The translations under genes and the position numbers were made by a program. Positions 26,801-35,561 of a DNA stretch of 64,000 nucleotides are shown piece by piece; within the stretch, counting starts at the first letter, position 1; each line of letters opens with the position of its first letter. Source of the DNA: Piscinibacter sp. XHJ-5. Its GTDB lineage: Bacteria > Pseudomonadota > Gammaproteobacteria > Burkholderiales > Burkholderiaceae_C. Below the pieces are notes generated by a model. That model was given only the letters and a program-made list of their open reading frames with translations, did no database searches and had not been told where the DNA came from. The stretch covers positions 2,728,001-2,792,000 of the forward strand of contig NZ_CP123228.1 of assembly GCF_029855045.1 (NCBI RefSeq), read 5' to 3'.

Positions 26801-26921
26801 GGCAGTGAAGTCCGCAGGATAGTGGCCGCTATCCCGGCGGCCCACTGACATCGGTGGGGCCGCGGGTAGCTCCTTGGTTGCAGACGCGACGGCGTGCGCG
26901 CCGGGCTGGGGCGGTTTCGGA

Positions 26922-27851
26922 TCAGGCGTAGGCTCGCGGCGTCGATGGCGCGAGATCGTTCTGCTTGCGGGCGAAGAGATCGGCAGTCCAGTCGATGAAC
27001 GCGCGCAGCTTGGCGCTGACATGGCGATGAGGTCGATACACGACATGCACGGGCGCGACGCCTGCCGACCAGTCGGTCAGCACGCGTTGCAGCTCGCCGG
27101 AGGCCAGGTGCGGCGCCGCGACGAAGGCACTGGTGGTGACGATGCCGAGACCGGCGACACCGGCCGCGACCATGGTGACGGAGTCGTTCACTGTCACGGT
27201 CGGCCTCGCGGTCACCTCGTACCGTTCGTTGCCGCGCTGCAGCACGTGCGTGAAGCGCTCGCGCGCGTTGAACCCGATCACGCGGTGGCGGCCGCCCTCG
27301 AGGTCCGAGGGGTGACAGGGGACCCCGAAGCGCTTCAGGTACGACGCAGACGCGCACACGATCTGATGGACCTCGCCGATTCGACGCGCCACGAGCGACG
27401 GATCGGTCACCGCGCCGAAGCGCAGCGCGCAGTCCACGTGCTCGCCGACGAGGTCGACGGGCTTCTCGCTGACGCCAATGTCGATCCGGATGTCCGGGTA
27501 GCGCGCGCAGAAGTCCTCCATCGACGGACTGAGGATCAGATTTGCGACTTGCGGCGCGACGTCGACGCGCAGCTGGCCCTTCGGATTCGCCCTGGCACCG
27601 GCCATGCTCGCCTCGATCAGCTCGAGGTCTTTCAGCACACGGACGGCATGGTCGTAGTAGGCCGCACCGTCGACCGTGACGCACACGCGCCGCGTCGAGC
27701 GGTGGAGCAGGAGCGTCTTGAGATGCTCCTCCAGCCACTGCACGAGGCGCGTGACCTTGGCCTTCGACAGGCCGAGCGAGGTCGCAGCCTTGGTGAAAGT
27801 GCCGGCTTCCACCACCCCTACGAAGGCTTTCATCGCGAAGAACTTGTCCAT
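26922..27851 (-). CDS. LysR-family transcriptional regulator, intact
   Basis: 309 residues. The winged helix (AMKAFVGVVEAGTFTKAATS, then GLSKAKVTRLVQWLEEHL) is followed by a full substrate-binding domain (PDIRIDIGVSEKPVDLVGEH, then IVTTSAFVAAPHLASGEL and YRPHRHVSAKLRAFIDW). It is the complete paralogue of the truncated gene at 5020-5382. It belongs to the group that often regulates short-chain dehydrogenases or NmrA-like enzymes. A CoA-transferase fragment lies just upstream on the same strand. Confidence 0.93.
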   Translation of the reverse strand: MDKFFAMKAFVGVVEAGTFTKAATSLGLSKAKVTRLVQWLEEHLKTLLLHRSTRRVCVTVDGAAYYDHAVRVLKDLELIEASMAGARANPKGQLRVDVAPQVANLILSPSMEDFCARYPDIRIDIGVSEKPVDLVGEHVDCALRFGAVTDPSLVARRIGEVHQIVCASASYLKRFGVPCHPSDLEGGRHRVIGFNARERFTHVLQRGNERYEVTARPTVTVNDSVTMVAAGVAGLGIVTTSAFVAAPHLASGELQRVLTDWSAGVAPVHVVYRPHRHVSAKLRAFIDWTADLFARKQNDLAPSTPRAYA

Positions 27852-27887
27852 GGGGAATGTTGCGTGCGTGGCGGCGCGGGTGCGAGG

Positions 27888-27986
27888 TCACGGTGTCGAG
27901 CTTGCCCCGTCGGCGAGGGCGGGACCGGCGATGAAGCTGGCGACGTCGACGACCTCCAGGCCGGTGAAGAAGTTCTCTCGTGTCAT
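27888..27986 (-). pseudogene. N-terminal fragment of CaiB/BaiF CoA-transferase
   Basis: ATG at 27986 opens a 32-codon frame reading MTRENFFTGLEVVDVASFI and then AGPALADGASSTP before a stop. The string GLEVVDVASFIAGP is the characteristic start of family III (CaiB/BaiF) CoA-transferases, where it continues into the CoA-binding region. Everything beyond about residue 24 is gone, and the LysR gene begins 37 bases later. This is best read as the scar of a deletion that removed a whole transferase gene. Confidence 0.5.
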
Positions 27987-28438
27987 GGGAGGTCGAGACG
28001 AAGGGTTCTGGTCCGACCATGGTCGGCGCTCGGCTTCCCCGCAGGATCTCCCGATGGGAGCGTCGCGGCACCGTGATCAAGCAGGGTCGCGAGACGATGC
28101 ACCGTCTCTGTGTTCAGGCAGGGAAGGGGGCTCCAGTTGGATCGACGAGCTGGCCTGCGGCCTGCATCGGTCGATCAAGCCCTTGCAGCGCGCAGCGCTG
28201 CTGAGGACGGCCCGCTCGGGGCAGCTTGCAGGTCTGCAGGTGGCGAAGTGCAGACAGATCTCGCGTGACCAGGGCCGATCTTTTCAAACCCAACAACAAC
28301 TATTTCCGGCCGCCAGCCTTTCGCGGTGCCAGCCCGACGTCTAGATTTGGGTTGATTCGATGCACTCGCTGCGCACCATGTCGATACACCGCTGGGGCTC
28401 GCCGCAGAACTCGCGACCACGTTGTTGGAGTCCTTTCG
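27987..28438. other. Intergenic region upstream of the large regulator
   Basis: About 450 bases separate the leftward fragment from the rightward giant regulator. No gene is supported: the upstream extension of the regulator frame lacks coding features. A candidate -10 (TAGATT at 28342-28347) lies 92 bases before the regulator start. Confidence 0.45.
28342..28347 (+). promoter_or_regulatory. Candidate -10 element TAGATT
   Basis: CTAGATT in the upstream region of the winged-helix/NTPase regulator, with TTTCGC about 17 bases upstream in the -35 position. It is identical to the hexamers at 632 and 2452. Confidence 0.3.
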
Positions 28439-31309
28439 ATGACCGCGATAACCCACGACGCAGTGGCCGCCAGGCCTGAGGAGGTGTTCCAGTTCGGGCC
28501 CTTTACGCTGCAGCCGGCGCAACGCGTGCTCATGGCAAGGGGCAGCCGTGTCCGTCTGGGCGGCCGTGCGTTCGACATCCTTGCGATGCTCGTCGAGCGG
28601 GCGGGGGACTTCGTTGCCAAGGAAGAGATCTTCCGGAAGGTCTGGCCCCGCAGCGTCGTCGTCGAAGGCAACCTGACCGTTCACGTCGCCGCCTTGCGCA
28701 AGGCGCTGGGCGACGGACTGGACGAGCGCCGATACATCGTGAACGTCCCCAATCGGGGCTACATGTTCGTTGCGCCGGTGACCCGCAGCCGCGCCGACCC
28801 GCCTCGAACGCAGCTTGCGGCCGCGCAGAGAACGGTGCCCGGCCTGATGGCACCTTTGCATCGGATCGTGGGGCGCAGCAGCGCCATCGATTCGCTGATC
28901 CAGCAGATTGGGCGACATCGGCTCGTGACCATCGTCGGTTGCGGTGGCATCGGCAAGACGACCGTTGCGGTGTCGGTCGCTGCGGCCGTCGCCGCGGACC
29001 CGTCGCCGGTTCATTTCATCGACCTCTCTCCCCTCAGCGACGCAACCCGCGTACCGGATTCGCTTGCCACCGCACTGGGCCTGACCGCCAGCGTGGACGA
29101 CGCCATGCCCAACATCCTGGCCTTCCTGCAGGACAAGTCGCTGCTGCTGGTGCTGGACAACTGCGAGCGCGTGCTCGCCGCCGTCGCCGAGATGGCTGAA
29201 GCCGTCCTGCGATCGGCGGCTGGCGTTCGCATCCTGGCCACGAGCCGCGAGCCGCTCAGGGCCGACGGCGAACGGGTCCACCGACTGGAGCCGCTGGATC
29301 TGCCCCCCGAGGGCTCGATCACCGCCGACGAGGCAGTGAAGTTCGGCGCAATCGAGCTCTTCGTGGATCGTGCCATGGCGGCGTTCGACACCTTCTCATT
29401 CGGCGACGCTGATGCACGGTCCGTCGTCGTCATATGCCGTCGGCTCGACGGCATCCCGCTCGCCATCGAGCTGGCTGCCGCATGCGTCGGCACGCTCGGC
29501 CTGCGCGGCATCGAGGCGGCACTGGGCAACCGCTTCGGCCGGATGAGACCGGGCCGGCGCACGGCGCAGCCCAGGCACCAGACACTGGAGGCGGTGCTGG
29601 ACTGGAGCTACGCGCTGTTGTCGCCGCGCGAGCGTGCGGTATTCGGAAGGATCTCCGTCTTTCGCGGCAGCTTCACGCTGGCGTCCGCCGGCACGATCGC
29701 TTCAGATGACTCGATGACGCCTGCCGAAGTCTGCGACGCGGTGATGGAGCTGGCCGCGAAGTCACTGGTGGCCGTGGACTCGAGCGGCGACCGTCCGTAC
29801 TTCCGGTTGCTCGAAACCACCCACCGCTACGCTTCGAACCGCCTGGCCGAGACGTCACAAGCTCCCGCCGTGCGCCGCCGTCACGCCGAGCATGTCCTCG
29901 ATGTGCTGCGCGAATCGGAGAGCGCCTGGCGTGATGCCGCAGCGGCCGAGTGGCGACAGCAGTACGGGCGGCATCTGGACGACGTGCGGAGCGCGCTGGC
30001 CTGGGCGATGTCGGCGGACGGCGACATCGAGCTCGGCATCGCGATCACCGTCAGATCCGCCTTGCTGTTGTTCCAGCTTTCGCGCGCCGACGAATGCATG
30101 CGCTTTGCGAACGCGGCGATTGACGCGCTGGCGCGTTCGGGAATCGTGGATCCGCATCTCGAGTTCGAGTTGCACCTTGTCCATGGCCTCGTCCTGCACC
30201 ACACGCACGGCATTCATCAGGCAACGCTGGACTCCTTCGGACGCGCCCTCGCCATGGCGCAGGAGCACGGAGACAAGCGGCAACTCGCGCTGGCCTTGAC
30301 CGCAAACTGGGTGGGTGCGTACGTGCGGGCGGATCCCGGTGCGATGCTCTCGTTCGCGGAGCAATTCCAGACCCTCACGGCAGAAGACATGGACCCGGCG
30401 ACCACGCTCCTGTACGACTGGATGAAGGCCCCGACGCTGCATCTTCTGGGTGACCAGCGAGGCGCGCGCATCTGCGCCGAGCGCAGCGTTGCCGCGCCCG
30501 ATGTGGCACGAGCCTCCTTTCTGAGCGGCGCGCAGATCGACCGCCGCGTCGCAATGGGGACGATCCTGGCCCGTGTCCTGTGGCTCCAGGGCCTTGCCGA
30601 CCAGGCGGAGCACGTGGCTGCATGGACGCTGGAGCGTGCGCGTCGCGATGGCGAGAGCGTCGCACTCGCCTATACCCTGGCCTACGCCGCGTGTCCTGTC
30701 GCGTTGTGGACAGGCCGATACGAGATCGCTCGCGAACGCATCGGGCTCCTGTTGCAGCACACGCTCGAACACTCGCTCGCGGGCTGGCGCCACTACGGGA
30801 TCGCCTTCGAATCGCTGCTGGCCTGGCAGGAGAACGGTCGCCGCGGCGATCCCGTGCTGCCCTCCGGCGTCGACCAGCGCCTGCCGCGACTGGCGGAGAT
30901 GCTGGCGACGCTGCATCCGGCATGGGCGAACGAAAGCACGTTCCAGCGTGGCGACAGAGGCGACGCCGGCTGGTGCCATGCCGAGTTGCTGAGGGCGCGC
31001 GGCGAACGAGCGCGTGGCCGGGACAGCGCAGCCGCCGAGGGCCTGTTTCTCCGTTCGCTCGAGCGGGCCCGTCGGGACGGTGCGTTGTCCTGGGAGCTGC
31101 GTACGTCGACGAGCCTGGGGCGCCTGTGGATGGAGCAGGGGCGCAAGCACAAAGCCCTCGATCTGATCCGGTCGGTGCTGGACCAGGTGGTCGAGGGACA
31201 GTCCACGCCCGACGCCATGGAGGCCGTGGCGCTGCACGACGCACTGGCCGACGCCACCGCGCTGCCGCCTCGTCCTGCCGTCTCGGCGGCACGAGCGTTC
31301 GCACATTGA
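28439..31309 (+). CDS. Winged-helix / NB-ARC-like ATPase / TPR regulator
   Basis: 956 residues from ATG 28439. Residues about 15-115 form an OmpR/CadC-type winged helix (RVRLGGRAFDILAMLVERAG, then LTVHVAALRKALGDG and RGYMFVAPV). A STAND-type ATPase follows (about 140-430) with Walker A VGCGGIGKTTVAV, Walker B LLLVLDNCE and the ATSREPLRADGE sensor segment. The remaining 500 residues are helical TPR-like repeats. Such proteins are signal-integrating activators without a receiver domain. No membrane segment is present. Targets are unknown. A CyoD-like remnant on the opposite strand abuts its 3' end. Confidence 0.9.
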   Translation: MTAITHDAVAARPEEVFQFGPFTLQPAQRVLMARGSRVRLGGRAFDILAMLVERAGDFVAKEEIFRKVWPRSVVVEGNLTVHVAALRKALGDGLDERRYIVNVPNRGYMFVAPVTRSRADPPRTQLAAAQRTVPGLMAPLHRIVGRSSAIDSLIQQIGRHRLVTIVGCGGIGKTTVAVSVAAAVAADPSPVHFIDLSPLSDATRVPDSLATALGLTASVDDAMPNILAFLQDKSLLLVLDNCERVLAAVAEMAEAVLRSAAGVRILATSREPLRADGERVHRLEPLDLPPEGSITADEAVKFGAIELFVDRAMAAFDTFSFGDADARSVVVICRRLDGIPLAIELAAACVGTLGLRGIEAALGNRFGRMRPGRRTAQPRHQTLEAVLDWSYALLSPRERAVFGRISVFRGSFTLASAGTIASDDSMTPAEVCDAVMELAAKSLVAVDSSGDRPYFRLLETTHRYASNRLAETSQAPAVRRRHAEHVLDVLRESESAWRDAAAAEWRQQYGRHLDDVRSALAWAMSADGDIELGIAITVRSALLLFQLSRADECMRFANAAIDALARSGIVDPHLEFELHLVHGLVLHHTHGIHQATLDSFGRALAMAQEHGDKRQLALALTANWVGAYVRADPGAMLSFAEQFQTLTAEDMDPATTLLYDWMKAPTLHLLGDQRGARICAERSVAAPDVARASFLSGAQIDRRVAMGTILARVLWLQGLADQAEHVAAWTLERARRDGESVALAYTLAYAACPVALWTGRYEIARERIGLLLQHTLEHSLAGWRHYGIAFESLLAWQENGRRGDPVLPSGVDQRLPRLAEMLATLHPAWANESTFQRGDRGDAGWCHAELLRARGERARGRDSAAAEGLFLRSLERARRDGALSWELRTSTSLGRLWMEQGRKHKALDLIRSVLDQVVEGQSTPDAMEAVALHDALADATALPPRPAVSAARAFAH

Positions 31310-31338
31310 CGGTTGTTGTCCAGCCCGCTGGGGAAGAT

Positions 31339-31425
31339 GGCCGTCAGGACGATGACCGGTAGCAGGCCGATGTCGTAGACCAGCAGGCCGGACGACTCGC
31401 CCTCTTCGGCCTCCGGCGGATTGCC
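31339..31425 (-). pseudogene. Fragment of a second cyoD (quinol oxidase subunit IV)
   Basis: On the minus strand this stretch encodes GNPPEAEEGESSGLLVYDIG followed by LLPVIVLTA. The intact CyoD encoded at 38160-38540 has EEGGSSGLLVYTIGLL at the same place; the remnant reads EEGESSGLLVYDIGLL, 14 of 16 identical. There is no start codon, and similarity ends after about 29 residues. The codons differ at many third positions, so this is an older copy or one of different origin rather than a fresh duplication. It lies 30 bases past the end of the large regulator gene. Confidence 0.65.
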
Positions 31426-31658
31426 GCTTGATCGATCGACTCGTGATTCAGCTGGATGTCCGCCCCAGTCGGTGCTGCGCGTCGTCGGCGGCGTCCCGCC
31501 CGCAGTCGGGCGGTGCGCTTTGGAAATCGCAACAGCCCTGATTCATCGAAGCCGTGATTTGGAACTCTTGTTGACGATTGATTGGAGTTGCACCAGACCG
31601 GGCACCAAACTGACAGGCATGCGGCGTCGCTCCATGGCGCCATCCACAAGTGCCCACC

Positions 31659-32933
31659 ATGTCTGCCCGCCTCACGATTCCGGACGACCACCGACCGACC
31701 CACCGTCGCTTCGATCACGCGTCGCGCACCGGTGGCCGAGGTCCCGGGTGCCTGGCCGCCCTGTTGCACGTTGCGAGGCGGCGAGGTGTTTCGACCGCGC
31801 GGCTGCTGGCATGCACCGGCTTGGCCGAAGGCGATCTTGCGGACCCCGGCTGTGTGATTCCCCAGGACGCCGAGCATCACGCGATCGAGAACCTCATCGC
31901 GCTGTGCGGTGATGGCAGCGGCCTGGGGCTCGAGGTCGGTGCCCGCTACCGGTTCACGACGCTCGGTCCCTTGGGATTCGCCATGGCCAGTGGCTCGACC
32001 CTGGCGGATGCGACCCGTCTGGTGCTGGACTACGGCGATCTCTTCGACCCGTTCGTCGCACTCGAGTTGCAAGCCGACGATTCCCGCTTCGGCGTGACGG
32101 TACGGCCGCGACTAGTTTCGCCCGAGCTCGTCCGCTTCGTCACGGAGCGCGCGGTGGCGGCGCTGCTGACGACATGGCGCGACATCGCGCGCCGCAACCT
32201 GCTGCCGCGCGGCGTGTCATTCGCGTTCGCGCGCCCGGTGGTGGACGAGCCCTACTCGCATCTCACCGGACTTGAGGTGGGCTTCGCGGCAACCCATACC
32301 CGGCTTTCGATGGACACGGCGGACATGGCGCTGCCGCTTGCTCATGCGGATGCCTACGCCGTGCGCGTGGCGGAGGGACAGTGTCGTCAACTGCGCGAGG
32401 CCGTACGCGACCGGGCCAGCGTGGCGGGAGGAGTGAAGGCGCTGCTTCGCGCCCATCCGGAAGGGATGCCCGACATGGGACAGGTCGCGGCAGCCCTGTG
32501 CATGTCCGAGCGGACGCTGCGACGTCGTCTCCAGAAGGAAGGCACGACGTTCGCAGCCCTGTGCGACGAGATCCGCAGGTCCACCGCCGAGCAACTCCTC
32601 AGTTGCAGTCACCTGCCCATCGAGCACATCGCCAGCCGACTCGGCTATGCAGAACCCGCGAGCTTCATCCATGCCTTCAAGCGCTGGAAGGGCCGCACGC
32701 CGGGCGCTTTTCGATCGGCCCTGCACGTCGGAGGCCACGGCGTGATCCCACCGCGTGCCGCATTGGCGTCGCCGACGCCGGAACCTGGAAAGAGCATGAG
32801 TCAACAACAGTTCGAAGCCTTCATGGCGGCGCAGGTCGCTGCCATAGAGGCGTCAGGTGTGGAGCCTGAAGCCTGGATCGAGCGCCACTCCACCACGTTT
32901 CGTGCCGCCTGGGAGGACAGCCATGGCGCATGA
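31659..32933 (+). CDS. AraC-family regulator with short C-terminal extension
   Basis: 424 residues from ATG 31659; GTG 31650 is an alternative. The N-terminal 200 residues fit the arabinose-binding-like domain of OruR/ArgR-type AraC proteins (YRFTTLGPLGFAMASGSTLA). The DNA-binding domain has both helix-turn-helix motifs (GQVAAALCMSERTLRRRLQK, then IEHIASRLGYAEPASFIHAF and KRWKGRTPGAFR). Beyond it lie about 75 residues; the last 45 start with an internal Met (MSQQQFEAFMAAQVAAIEAS) and resemble a small stand-alone helical protein, suggesting a fusion. It overlaps the next regulator by 11 bases. Confidence 0.87.
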   Translation: MSARLTIPDDHRPTHRRFDHASRTGGRGPGCLAALLHVARRRGVSTARLLACTGLAEGDLADPGCVIPQDAEHHAIENLIALCGDGSGLGLEVGARYRFTTLGPLGFAMASGSTLADATRLVLDYGDLFDPFVALELQADDSRFGVTVRPRLVSPELVRFVTERAVAALLTTWRDIARRNLLPRGVSFAFARPVVDEPYSHLTGLEVGFAATHTRLSMDTADMALPLAHADAYAVRVAEGQCRQLREAVRDRASVAGGVKALLRAHPEGMPDMGQVAAALCMSERTLRRRLQKEGTTFAALCDEIRRSTAEQLLSCSHLPIEHIASRLGYAEPASFIHAFKRWKGRTPGAFRSALHVGGHGVIPPRAALASPTPEPGKSMSQQQFEAFMAAQVAAIEASGVEPEAWIERHSTTFRAAWEDSHGA

Positions 32934-33597
32934 AGAGCACCTGCCCGCAAACGTCCTGACGCTGCATCCTGATCCGCTTCTTCGCGCCGGCATCGTGGCG
33001 TCTCTGCGCCAGCACGGCGGCTTTGAAGTCTTCGACGGAGGCCCGGATCGCGTGAATCGGGACGGAGCTCGGATCGACGTCGTCATTGCCGACTATCACG
33101 AAGCCATGCGGCTCGCAGGCGCGGCTTCGCAAGGAACGGCCGGATCACTCGCCGCCGCAAGGATCCTGGTGCTCACGTCCGACGACTGCGAAGCGGACAT
33201 TCGACGGGCGCTCGAAGCGGGGATCCACGGCTATCTCCTCCTCGGCGGCCCTCTCAGCGAGTTCATCGAGGCCGTGACGGCGCTGGCTCGTGACTTGCGC
33301 TACCTGGGCCGCCCGGTCGCCCAGCGCATCGCGGACAGTCTGTTGCGCACATCGCTCACATCGCGCGAAATCGACGTGCTGCAGCTCGTGGTGATCGGCG
33401 AATCGAACAAGGCGATCGCGCGACGGCTCTGCGTCGAGGTCGGAACCGTGAAGACGCACATGAACGGCATTCTGGGCAAGCTGAATGCGACGTCACGCAC
33501 GCAGGCCGCCGCCATTGCGATCACCAAAGGGATCGTCAAGGAGCGCATGCCGATGCCCGGGCCTGGCGCGCGTGCAGCGCTCGTGCCCGCAAGTTGA
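32923..33597 (+). CDS. NarL/FixJ-type regulator with atypical receiver
   Basis: 224 residues, paralogous to the protein encoded at 15358-16050: both have HPDPL(V/L)RAGIVASLR, VVIADYH and GYLLLGGPLSE(L/F)IE. The acidic pair is replaced (LTLHPDPLL) and the conserved Lys is Leu, while the presumed phospho-Asp and a Thr/Ser are kept. The LuxR domain is standard (LTSREIDVLQLVVIGESNKA, then VGTVKTHMNGILGKLNATSR). The start at 32923 overlaps the AraC gene, which implies coupled expression. It probably acts without phosphorylation. Confidence 0.87.
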   Translation: MAHEEHLPANVLTLHPDPLLRAGIVASLRQHGGFEVFDGGPDRVNRDGARIDVVIADYHEAMRLAGAASQGTAGSLAAARILVLTSDDCEADIRRALEAGIHGYLLLGGPLSEFIEAVTALARDLRYLGRPVAQRIADSLLRTSLTSREIDVLQLVVIGESNKAIARRLCVEVGTVKTHMNGILGKLNATSRTQAAAIAITKGIVKERMPMPGPGARAALVPAS

Positions 33598-33795
33598 CCT
33601 GCCACGTCAATTTTCTGTCCGCTTCCATCACCGGCATTTCGGACGACCCACGGGAGACTGCACGCATGGTCTTCTCCCGCAAGACGAACTCCTTCGAAGG
33701 GACGCATCACATGAGGCACACACCCACTGCGGCATTGCCATCTCGTGGCGGTGAACGTGGCCTTTCCCGCTGAGCGTCGCGAAGCGAGGTCTGTC

Positions 33796-34704
33796 ATGCC
33801 CGCGTCCATGCATCAGCCCAGGATCCGCCTCGTGCGCGCCACGTCGGGTGCGCACCGGTTGCGCGAGTTCATCTCGCTCACGAAGCCGCGTGTGGTCACG
33901 CTCATCCTGTTCACCGCGGTGATCGGCATGTTGCTGGCGCCAGGGGCGATCCCGGTGGCGCAGGCGGTGTTCGGCGCCATCGGCATCGCACTGCTCGCGG
34001 CCGCCGCGGCGGCCACCAACTGCCTGCTCGAGGCGAAGCGGGACGCCGTGATGGCGCGCACGCGCGGGCGACCGCTGGCCTCCGGGCGGCTCAAGACGAC
34101 CGAAGCGGCCGCGTTCGCCGCCGGCCTGGGCGTTGCGGGGCTGGCGCTGCTGCATGCGCTGGTGAACCCGTTGACGATGTGGCTCACGCTGGCCACGTTC
34201 GCGGGTTACGCCATCGTCTACACGCTGCTGCTCAAGCCGCGCACGCCGCACAACATCGTGCTGGGCGGCGCCGCCGGTGCGATGCCCCCGGTGCTGGGCT
34301 GGGCCGCGGTGACAGGCGATGTCTCCGCGGACGCGCTGCTGCTGTTCCTCATCATCTTCGTATGGACGCCGCCGCACTTCTGGTCGCTCGCTCTCTATCG
34401 CCGGAATGACTACGCGAAGGCCGGCGTGCCGATGCTGCCGGTGACGCACGGGATGCGATACACGCGCCGGCAGGTGCTGCTCTACACGCTCGGGCTCGTC
34501 GCCGCCAGCGTGCTGCCGTTCTTCACACGCATGAGCGGTGCCTTGTACCTGGCGAGTGCGCTGTCGCTCGGCGCCATCTTCATCGCGTACGCGACGGCGC
34601 TCTGCCGCCGCTACAGCGACAAGCTCGCGCGTGCGACGTTCCGCTATTCGATCGTCTACCTCGCGTTGCTCTTCGCAACGCTGCTGCTCGATCACTGCCT
34701 ATGA
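33796..34704 (+). CDS. cyoE: Protoheme IX farnesyltransferase (heme O synthase)
   Basis: 302 residues from ATG 33796. It is a UbiA-type prenyltransferase with about seven to nine membrane helices. The motif [20 protein letters not shown] (first Asp-rich site), the conserved LTKPRVV near the start and [20 protein letters not shown] are characteristic of heme O synthase. It farnesylates heme B to the heme O needed by the bo3 oxidase encoded immediately downstream. Its stop overlaps an upstream in-frame codon of cyoA. Position at the head of the operon departs from the usual cyoABCDE order. Confidence 0.94.
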   Translation: MPASMHQPRIRLVRATSGAHRLREFISLTKPRVVTLILFTAVIGMLLAPGAIPVAQAVFGAIGIALLAAAAAATNCLLEAKRDAVMARTRGRPLASGRLKTTEAAAFAAGLGVAGLALLHALVNPLTMWLTLATFAGYAIVYTLLLKPRTPHNIVLGGAAGAMPPVLGWAAVTGDVSADALLLFLIIFVWTPPHFWSLALYRRNDYAKAGVPMLPVTHGMRYTRRQVLLYTLGLVAASVLPFFTRMSGALYLASALSLGAIFIAYATALCRRYSDKLARATFRYSIVYLALLFATLLLDHCL

Positions 34705-34712
34705 GGACCGCC

Positions 34713-35561
34713 ATGAAGAGATTGCTCGCCGCCGCCGGCTGGATCGGCCTCGCGGCGCTGGCCGGATGCAAGGAAGGCGTGCTCGACCCGAAAGGGCCGA
34801 TCGCGTTCGCCGAGCTCCAGATCCTGTACGACTCGCTGGGCATCATGCTGGCGATCGTCGTCCCGACGATCGTCGCCACGCTGGGCGTCGCGTTCTGGTT
34901 CCGCGCGTCCAACCGGCGGGCTCGCTACCTGCCGGACTTCGAGCACTCGGGCCGGCTCGAATTGCTCGTCTGGGCGATCCCGATCATGACGGTCCTCCTG
35001 GTCGGCGGCGTCGCCTGGGTCGGCTCGCACGACCTCGACCCCAAGAGGCCGATCGAAGCGACGGCCAAGCCGGTGCGTGTGCAGGTGGTCTCGCTCGACT
35101 GGAAGTGGCTGTTCATCTACCCCGACGAAGGCGTCGCCACGGTCAACCAGCTCACGATTCCGGTCGGCCGGCCCGTGAACTTCGAGCTGACCGGGTCCGG
35201 CGTGATGAACAGCTTCTTCGTGCCGCAACTGGGCAGCCAGATGTACACGATGGCCGGCATGGTCACCAACCTGAACCTGCAGGCCGACCACGAGGGCACA
35301 TATCGCGGACTGTCTGCCGAGTTCAGCGGCGACGGCTTCTCCGACATGCGGTTCGCGGTGCATGCCGTGAGCGAGCGCGACTACGCGAAGTGGCTCGCCG
35401 GCGCACGCTCCGCGAGCCGGTCGCTCGACGCCGATGCCTACACCGAGCTCGCGAAGCCGAGCGTGGCCGTCGTTCCCACGACGTACGGCACGGTGGCATC
35501 CAACTTCTTCGACATCGTCGTGCGCACCACGGCGGCGGAATGCAGAGGACAGACCCAATGA
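34713..35561 (+). CDS. cyoA: Cytochrome bo3 quinol oxidase subunit II
   Basis: 282 residues from ATG 34713, chosen because GAGGA lies 6 bases ahead; ATG 34701 overlapping cyoE is the alternative. A lipoprotein signal ([12 protein letters not shown]) precedes two membrane helices and a cupredoxin domain. The copper A ligands of cytochrome c oxidases are missing: the His position reads [14 protein letters not shown] and the Cys-x3-Cys loop reads [11 protein letters not shown]. This identifies a quinol rather than cytochrome c oxidase. The stop overlaps the cyoB start (ATGA). Confidence 0.94.
   Translation: MKRLLAAAGWIGLAALAGCKEGVLDPKGPIAFAELQILYDSLGIMLAIVVPTIVATLGVAFWFRASNRRARYLPDFEHSGRLELLVWAIPIMTVLLVGGVAWVGSHDLDPKRPIEATAKPVRVQVVSLDWKWLFIYPDEGVATVNQLTIPVGRPVNFELTGSGVMNSFFVPQLGSQMYTMAGMVTNLNLQADHEGTYRGLSAEFSGDGFSDMRFAVHAVSERDYAKWLAGARSASRSLDADAYTELAKPSVAVVPTTYGTVASNFFDIVVRTTAAECRGQTQ

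Noticed and set aside
34713..35561. Subunit II read as a cytochrome c oxidase (CoxB)
   Set aside because: The copper A ligands are absent and the flanking genes are cyoE, cyoB, cyoC and cyoD, so it is a quinol oxidase.
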